64,000 nt of DNA from the NCBI GenBank assembly GCA_965197765.1, contig OZ240225.1, positions 1,798,001 through 1,862,000 of the forward strand, in the 5' to 3' direction. Below, piece by piece: positions 62,397-64,000 of this stretch. Every line of letters begins with the position of its first letter. Positions within the stretch are counted from its first letter, which is position 1. The DNA is from Bin127 sp965197765 (lineage in GTDB: Bacteria; Chloroflexota; Dehalococcoidia; Lucifugimonadales; Lucifugimonadaceae). The notes beneath the pieces are model-generated. The model ran no database searches, had not been told where the DNA came from, and saw only the letters and a list, made by a program, of their open reading frames with translations. The translations under genes were made by a program, and so were the position numbers.

Positions 62397-62884
62397 ACCC
62401 CATAGACCTGATGGTGCAGGTCATCGAGGAGCATTCACCAGAATCGATCTGGCAAAACTCCCCGCTGGCAGGTTACCGCCAACTCGGAAACACAAACCGA
62501 GGGCAGATCGGCGAAGACTTCATCCGCCGATACCTCACCGCGGTCAATATCCCGGTCAGCAACGGATCTCGCACGGCTCCCACCGACCTCATCATCGCGG
62601 GCCAACGCTTCGAAGTCAAAACCGCCTCACTAGGCGCCAACGGTACATTCCAGTTCAACCACGTCCGCCTAGACCGCTCCTACAACTACCTCTTGTGCCT
62701 AGGGATATGTCCAGACAAAATCGTCTTCAACGCTTGGCGAAAGGGCGTCATCTCCGAAGGCGGCGCCGGCACACTTGTGCGCATGGCCGAAGGCCAAAGC
62801 ACGACTCACAAGCTCACCAAAAGATTGGCGGAAATGCGGCCGATAGAGGAGTTGGCGGGATGGGTGCGGGGTGAAATCAATTAG
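62378..62884 (+). CDS. PD-(D/E)xK restriction endonuclease of the adjacent methylase
   Basis: 168 residues. The nuclease centre reads E46 (GQIGEDFIRRYL), then D70-x8-E79-V-K81 in APTDLIIAGQRFEVKTASLG, the classic PD-(D/E)xK pattern. The gene overlaps the methyltransferase by 19 bases in another frame. I do not recognise a named endonuclease; context and the catalytic motif suggest a small type II enzyme. The recognition site is not readable. It starts at an ATG without a separate ribosome site, so coupling is likely. Confidence 0.82.
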   Translation: MGTSSIDPIDLMVQVIEEHSPESIWQNSPLAGYRQLGNTNRGQIGEDFIRRYLTAVNIPVSNGSRTAPTDLIIAGQRFEVKTASLGANGTFQFNHVRLDRSYNYLLCLGICPDKIVFNAWRKGVISEGGAGTLVRMAEGQSTTHKLTKRLAEMRPIEELAGWVRGEIN

Positions 62885-63152
62885 TCTCCCCAACGCCGCC
62901 CTTATCCCACCACTAGACACCCGCGACGGTACGTACCACACCTCCAACCGACCCGGCCTATGCCACGATCTAAGACCGCGAATACATAGAGGGCTGCACC
63001 AATAAATCGTTGATTGACTATCAATACCCTCGCCCCATAAACGGTGGTAACACCGCGCCACGAAATCCTGAAAGCGTAGACCCGTTTGCCATCGCTGTTG
63101 GGATCTCGTCGAAAACGGTAGAGAAAGGGAAAGCCGAGGATGGCATCAGAAC
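62885..63152. other. intergenic region between convergent genes
   Basis: About 270 bases between the R-M nuclease and the convergent ASCH gene. The minus-strand frame at 62699-63061 overlaps the nuclease and has no support. Nothing else was recognised. Confidence 0.4.
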
Positions 63153-63650
63153 CTAATGAGCGTAACGGACAGCCGCCTCGATCGGGCGCGGATGGTTGTT
63201 AACTTCGAACCCGACCCGCGATTCCATGTCTTGGAAAATTTGAAACTCGTCAGGTTTCAAATACCGCCAAGATTGCGGTACCACGAAATTTCGGACATCG
63301 CGTCGTAATGAGTTGAGGTCCAAGGGTCTTGCAAACTCCCAGACATCAGTTATTTCGAATGCGTGAGCGACTTTTCGACCAGCGTAATAATCGTCGAAAT
63401 CAGTTTTCTCGACACATGCGACGTCGCATACCTCATCCCAAACTTCCTCGGGTGTTCCCGACGTTACGTCCCCGACCGTGAATCCGCCCCTCAATATCCG
63501 TGCTGGATTCGACACGTATACGAAAACTTCACGCCCTCGCATTTTTTTGGTGACGCGCCGCCTGAGTTCGACTTTCTTTTGTCCACCGAACACTAGGTCC
63601 GCGTAGCGAGGTTTCAGAGACAACAACAACGGTGTAGATGACGTGTTCAT
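63153..63650 (-). CDS. ASCH-domain protein
   Basis: 165 residues from the ATG at 63650, which overlaps the stop of the upstream gene (ATGA). The ASCH/PUA-like start reads LLLSLKPRYADLVFGGQKKVELRRR, the family's conserved (G-x-K-x-x-E-x-R) RNA-binding loop, followed by VFVYVSNPARILRGGFTVGDV. The C-terminal part (about 110-165; FARPLDLNSLRRDVRNFVVPQSWRYL) is typical of predicted regulators in which this domain is paired with a GNAT or HTH partner. Such proteins may bind modified RNA or DNA. The partner gene is immediately upstream. Confidence 0.86.
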   Translation of the reverse strand: MNTSSTPLLLSLKPRYADLVFGGQKKVELRRRVTKKMRGREVFVYVSNPARILRGGFTVGDVTSGTPEEVWDEVCDVACVEKTDFDDYYAGRKVAHAFEITDVWEFARPLDLNSLRRDVRNFVVPQSWRYLKPDEFQIFQDMESRVGFEVNNHPRPIEAAVRYAH

Positions 63651-64000
63651 GGCTGCTCCGGATACCCTAATTCGAATAGTTTGCGGTACGTGTTCGATGT
63701 TAACTTTCTCGGTCCTTGTAAAGACCACCCGACACCGTTTTCTTTGAACACTTTCCGTACGTCGGACAGCGGGACTGGCCTGTTCAAGGGAAATGTGTGC
63801 GAGAACTTCAATGCCATCAGGTCTCGTGAAATTTCACCGTCACACATTTCGTGGAGGTCTTGCCATTTGAGAGTTCCCTGTCTGCTAAACCTCCGGAACA
63901 ACTCCTGCGGATTGTCGATCACGACTTCATCAAGATGCGACGAGCCCACGATCTGTTTTTGGCTTCCGCTTACGTACCAAAGGATCCTTGCGGGTGCAGT
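63647..64000 (-). CDS. partner of the ASCH protein, C-terminal part (cut by window edge)
   Basis: The minus strand is open from 64000 to a TGA at 63647, 117 codons plus stop, reading PARILWYVSGSQKQIVGSS, LDEVVIDNPQELFRRF, LKWQDLHEMCDGEI, and LMALKFSHTFPLNRPVPLSDV. This matches the C-terminal domain of proteins that carry GNAT acetyltransferase or DNA-binding parts in front and are found next to ASCH-domain genes. The start is outside the window, so an internal GTG at 63949 is not credible as the true start. Coupled to the ASCH gene by an ATGA overlap. Function unknown. Confidence 0.75.
   Translation of the reverse strand, partial: TAPARILWYVSGSQKQIVGSSHLDEVVIDNPQELFRRFSRQGTLKWQDLHEMCDGEISRDLMALKFSHTFPLNRPVPLSDVRKVFKENGVGWSLQGPRKLTSNTYRKLFELGYPEQP

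Noticed and set aside
1..64000. tRNA, rRNA, tmRNA, RNase P RNA or SRP RNA genes
   Set aside because: I looked for T-loop and conserved core sequences and found none that held up; a covariance-model scan would be decisive.

Overview
The window looks like a chromosomal stretch of a Chloroflexota bacterium, probably Dehalococcoidia or SAR202-like. The signs are peptide-type ABC binding proteins with long (V/E/K)-rich repeats after the lipobox, Thr/Pro-rich lipoprotein linkers leading into plant-like LRR modules, frequent GTG and TTG starts, expanded phytanoyl-CoA-dioxygenase-like genes and an apparent single-membrane lifestyle. This taxonomic call is inference. No rRNA, tRNA, CRISPR array, intact transposase or phage module was recognised.

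Layout. 1-1.6 kb: the N-terminal part of a McrB-like restriction ATPase, cut by the left edge. 1.8-6.3 kb (minus strand): a metabolic operon of a UbiA-type prenyltransferase, pterin carbinolamine dehydratase and three tandem PhyH-type dioxygenases. 6.4-8.6 kb: a divergent pair, an Ldh2-type dehydrogenase and an aldo/keto reductase. 9.5-14.3 kb: a MarR regulator and the conserved rpmH-rnpA-yidD-(PQQ lipoprotein)-yidC-jag block. 14.8-19.9 kb: a peptide-type ABC binding protein, two permeases and a PfkB kinase. 19.9-22.5 kb: two DUF4389 membrane proteins, PncC and a YdeI-family protein. 23-26.6 kb: a large LRR lipoprotein gene interrupted by one in-frame amber codon.

26.7-35.7 kb holds a signalling cluster: a DUF502 membrane protein, then STAS antagonist, response regulator-PP2C phosphatase, HATPase anti-sigma-type kinase, type-1 periplasmic binding lipoprotein, sensor histidine kinase and an LRR surface protein with a C-terminal membrane anchor. 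These genes look able to link an extracellular ligand to partner switching. An ammonium transporter and a decayed inverted copy of the kinase/surface-protein pair follow (35.7-39.2 kb).

39-58 kb is accessory and rich in decay: a grpB pseudogene, a NotI-family endonuclease with a D12-class adenine methyltransferase, a broken second copy of that R-M pair, xylulokinase, a duplicated stub of a UxuA-like gene next to the intact gene, a DUF1016 nuclease, a shattered GPP34-cytochrome P450 fusion, an internally deleted RND transporter and an intact ABC-2 exporter. 58-64 kb: an SRPBCC protein, a GH172-like (DUF2961) gene bracketed by two copies of a palindromic repeat, a frameshifted methyltransferase, an FMN reductase, a second compact R-M pair, and an ASCH-domain gene pair running off the right edge.

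The most notable items are the NotI-like R-M system with its decaying duplicate, the partner-switching/binding-protein/kinase operon with its relic, the GPP34-P450 fusion relic, the yidC-jag overprint and a structured repeat family with arm-to-arm compensatory changes.
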